Of a DNA stretch of 7,276 nucleotides, positions 7,001 to 7,276 are shown piece by piece. Under the pieces are notes generated by a model, which had not been told where the DNA came from, did not search any database, and saw only the letters and a list, made by a program, of their open reading frames with translations. Source of the stretch: a bacterium. Its GTDB lineage: Bacteria; Desulfobacterota; S145-22. The stretch's first letter is position 1; each line of letters begins with the position of its first letter. Location: assembly GCA_027073795.1 (NCBI GenBank), contig JALTEW010000290.1, positions 1-7,276 of the forward strand, in the 5' to 3' direction. Position numbers and translations under genes: made by a program.

Positions 7001-7276
7001 TCCCTCCCATGTCCATACCGATGGCCATCTTGCACCCTGTGAGTCTGCTGACGTAGGCTGTTGCAATGGCTCCGCCCGCGGGACCCGAATTGATAAGATT
7101 CGCAGAATATGAGGCAGCCGTTTCAACGGGCAGGGCCCCTCCGTTACTTTGAAAGATCAGGATATTAAAATTTGGATGACGGGCCTTGACACGCGTGGTT
7201 AACTTATCCAGGTAATCCTTGATAATAGGCCCAAGATAGGCGTTCATGACCGTTGTGCTGGTCCTTTCGTATTCCC
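4050..7276 (-). CDS. Fused HyuA-HyuB hydantoinase / 5-oxoprolinase-type enzyme, 5' end outside window
   Basis: Cytoplasmic enzyme of the hydantoinase/oxoprolinase family, which uses ATP to hydrolyse cyclic amides (5-oxoproline, N-methylhydantoin) or, in relatives, to carboxylate ketones. The frame stays open through the right edge: before the ATG at 7247 it encodes E-Y-E-R-T-S-T-T-V, a conserved HyuA interior motif, so that ATG is not the start. Numbering from it, the HyuA ATPase part shows G77-M-D-M-G-G-T-T-C-D86 (phosphate loop), G119-A-G-G-G-S124, the S140-A-G-S-N-P-G-P147 stretch, T158-V-T-D-A-N163 and F240-G-G-A-A-P-L-H-A248. A HyuA C-terminal domain spans about 280-475. After a short linker the HyuB part runs from about 490 to 1045, with N576-D-P-Y-L-G-G-Q-H584, H609-H-L-D-L-G-G615, G756-T-S-P-Q-T-K-G, G873-G-G-A-G and P1000-G-S-G-G-Y-G. 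These match the family's metal and active-site blocks. About 200 N-terminal residues are missing, giving roughly 1,270-1,300 in full, the size of single-chain 5-oxoprolinases. It is first of the visible operon genes. Family is certain; substrate is not. Confidence 0.93.
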   Translation of the reverse strand, partial: EYERTSTTVMNAYLGPIIKDYLDKLTTRVKARHPNFNILIFQSNGGALPVETAASYSANLINSGPAGGAIATAYVSRLTGCKMAIGMDMGGTTCDISVIDQGIPKTTTWGGVSEYPIKLPMIDLKTIGAGGGSIAWLDELNVLHVGPQSAGSNPGPACYGWGGELPTVTDANCVLGRINPGYFLGGRYELDFKKAVRAIKTHIADKMGSSVEKAALDIIKIVNANMAGGISKVSVEKGYDLREFALVAFGGAAPLHACEIAESLEIQRVIIPMANGNLSAVGLAISDIQHDYVKTIIKKADEIAPSELHNTFKALQEGGEAQLRAENIDPSEALIEWFSDMRYEGQSWELNIPIPVKDEFTQEDFGDIINSFHKFHQRVYSYSEPEETVEFVNLRVRVKVGGGNKTLPLRKVPDESRPAQKGQRKVTLNEDRPLDIPVYERASLATGAALPGPAIIEEEISTTYIPPDWKIKVDPNGNLIAEKENALHQRLENRGNTPVDKVTMQVVRYGLDSIAEDMGYNLMRMGRTTIVKEIMDLNCAVLDEKGQLLAQANLCPLMMFSLPTSADFMLKEIQNFEPGDIIISNDPYLGGQHLLDVQFFSPVFFEGSLVGFIANIAHHLDLGGSVPGGVAGGLTEIYQEGIRIPFVKFFKAGQEDREISNFIAHNIRIPKKTMEDMRAQAATTLWGVERVRKLIKKYGLGTFRESTRLLLNYSEQKVRKSLLSIKDGIYTGVDYLDDDGITTDPVKIQVNVNISGDSMEVNFDGTSPQTKGNVNSPWSCTLAGVYYTLVGIIDPYMPVNSGTFEPVNVVCPEGLVTHPQPPAGVTARSQTMTKIVEAMLKAMADVVPDRIVSGSHGQACTNSFTGIHPDTKRRFTYIEIQGGGAGARAQKDGPDGQDLHLGRFMNTPIEAAETEYPVTIQRYEFIPNSGGAGKFRGGLSLRRDIQFHTDVTWARYSDRQKFAPQGIFGGKEGSKGAFVMNPGTDRETRRKAKGVDEIRAGDVLSIRLPGSGGYGPPWERDIHAVAWDVKNGKVSRESALKDYLVIFNDDLSVDEEATAQLRRTRGAGGQPQNL
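4068..4103 (-). other. G+C-rich stem-loop at the 3' end of the hydantoinase-type gene
   Basis: On the minus strand ACCGCCC (4103-4097) pairs exactly with GGGCGGT (4074-4068). Inside it, GCTCC (4095-4091) can pair with GGGGC (4081-4077) with one G-U. It encodes the low-complexity C-terminal tail and ends 15 bases before the stop codon. No U-run follows, so it is not a terminator. It could mark an mRNA stability boundary between enzyme and transporter, or simply reflect G+C-rich codons. Confidence 0.3.

Noticed and set aside
1..7276. CRISPR array, tRNA/rRNA, insertion sequence or phage genes
   Set aside because: No direct-repeat array, tRNA-like cloverleaf, transposase, or terminal repeats were seen on either strand.

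Overview
The window reads as part of a catabolic or scavenging operon from an anaerobic or facultative bacterium with moderate G+C. A Desulfobacterota-like or syntrophic lineage is my guess from the gene combination; nothing in the sequence proves the taxon. Almost all of the window is coding.

Layout: positions 1-143 are an A+T-rich leader with no convincing gene. A short nitroreductase-family flavoprotein follows on the + strand (144-653). It converges, with a 4-base gap, on a five-gene minus-strand cluster that runs right to left. In transcription order the cluster holds: a fused hydantoinase/5-oxoprolinase-type enzyme (HyuA plus HyuB in one polypeptide, 4050 to beyond the right edge); a TRAP transporter with DctP (3062-4036), DctQ (2509-3033) and DctM (1185-2501); and a small stand-alone V4R/XylR_N-like ligand-sensing domain protein (658-1185). 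Gaps are 13, 28 and 7 bases, and the last junction is a TGATG overlap, so this is very probably one transcript. Its promoter lies outside the window.

How it may work (inference): the secreted DctP captures a small organic acid or amide-derived acid in the periplasm, DctQM imports it with an ion gradient, and the ATP-grasping hydantoinase-type enzyme opens or activates it in the cytoplasm. Pyroglutamate is the most economical substrate guess, because some DctP proteins bind it and the enzyme family includes 5-oxoprolinase, but the sequence does not prove this. The terminal V4R protein keeps a Cys-Glu-Cys-Cys set whose spacing matches the zinc site of MopR/DmpR-type aromatic sensors, yet has no AAA+ or DNA-binding part.

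The least expected nucleotide-level feature is a 10-bp hairpin over the dctQ ribosome binding site and ATG. One arm of it can also pair with a second, downstream G-rich ribosome-binding-like sequence that precedes an in-frame GTG.
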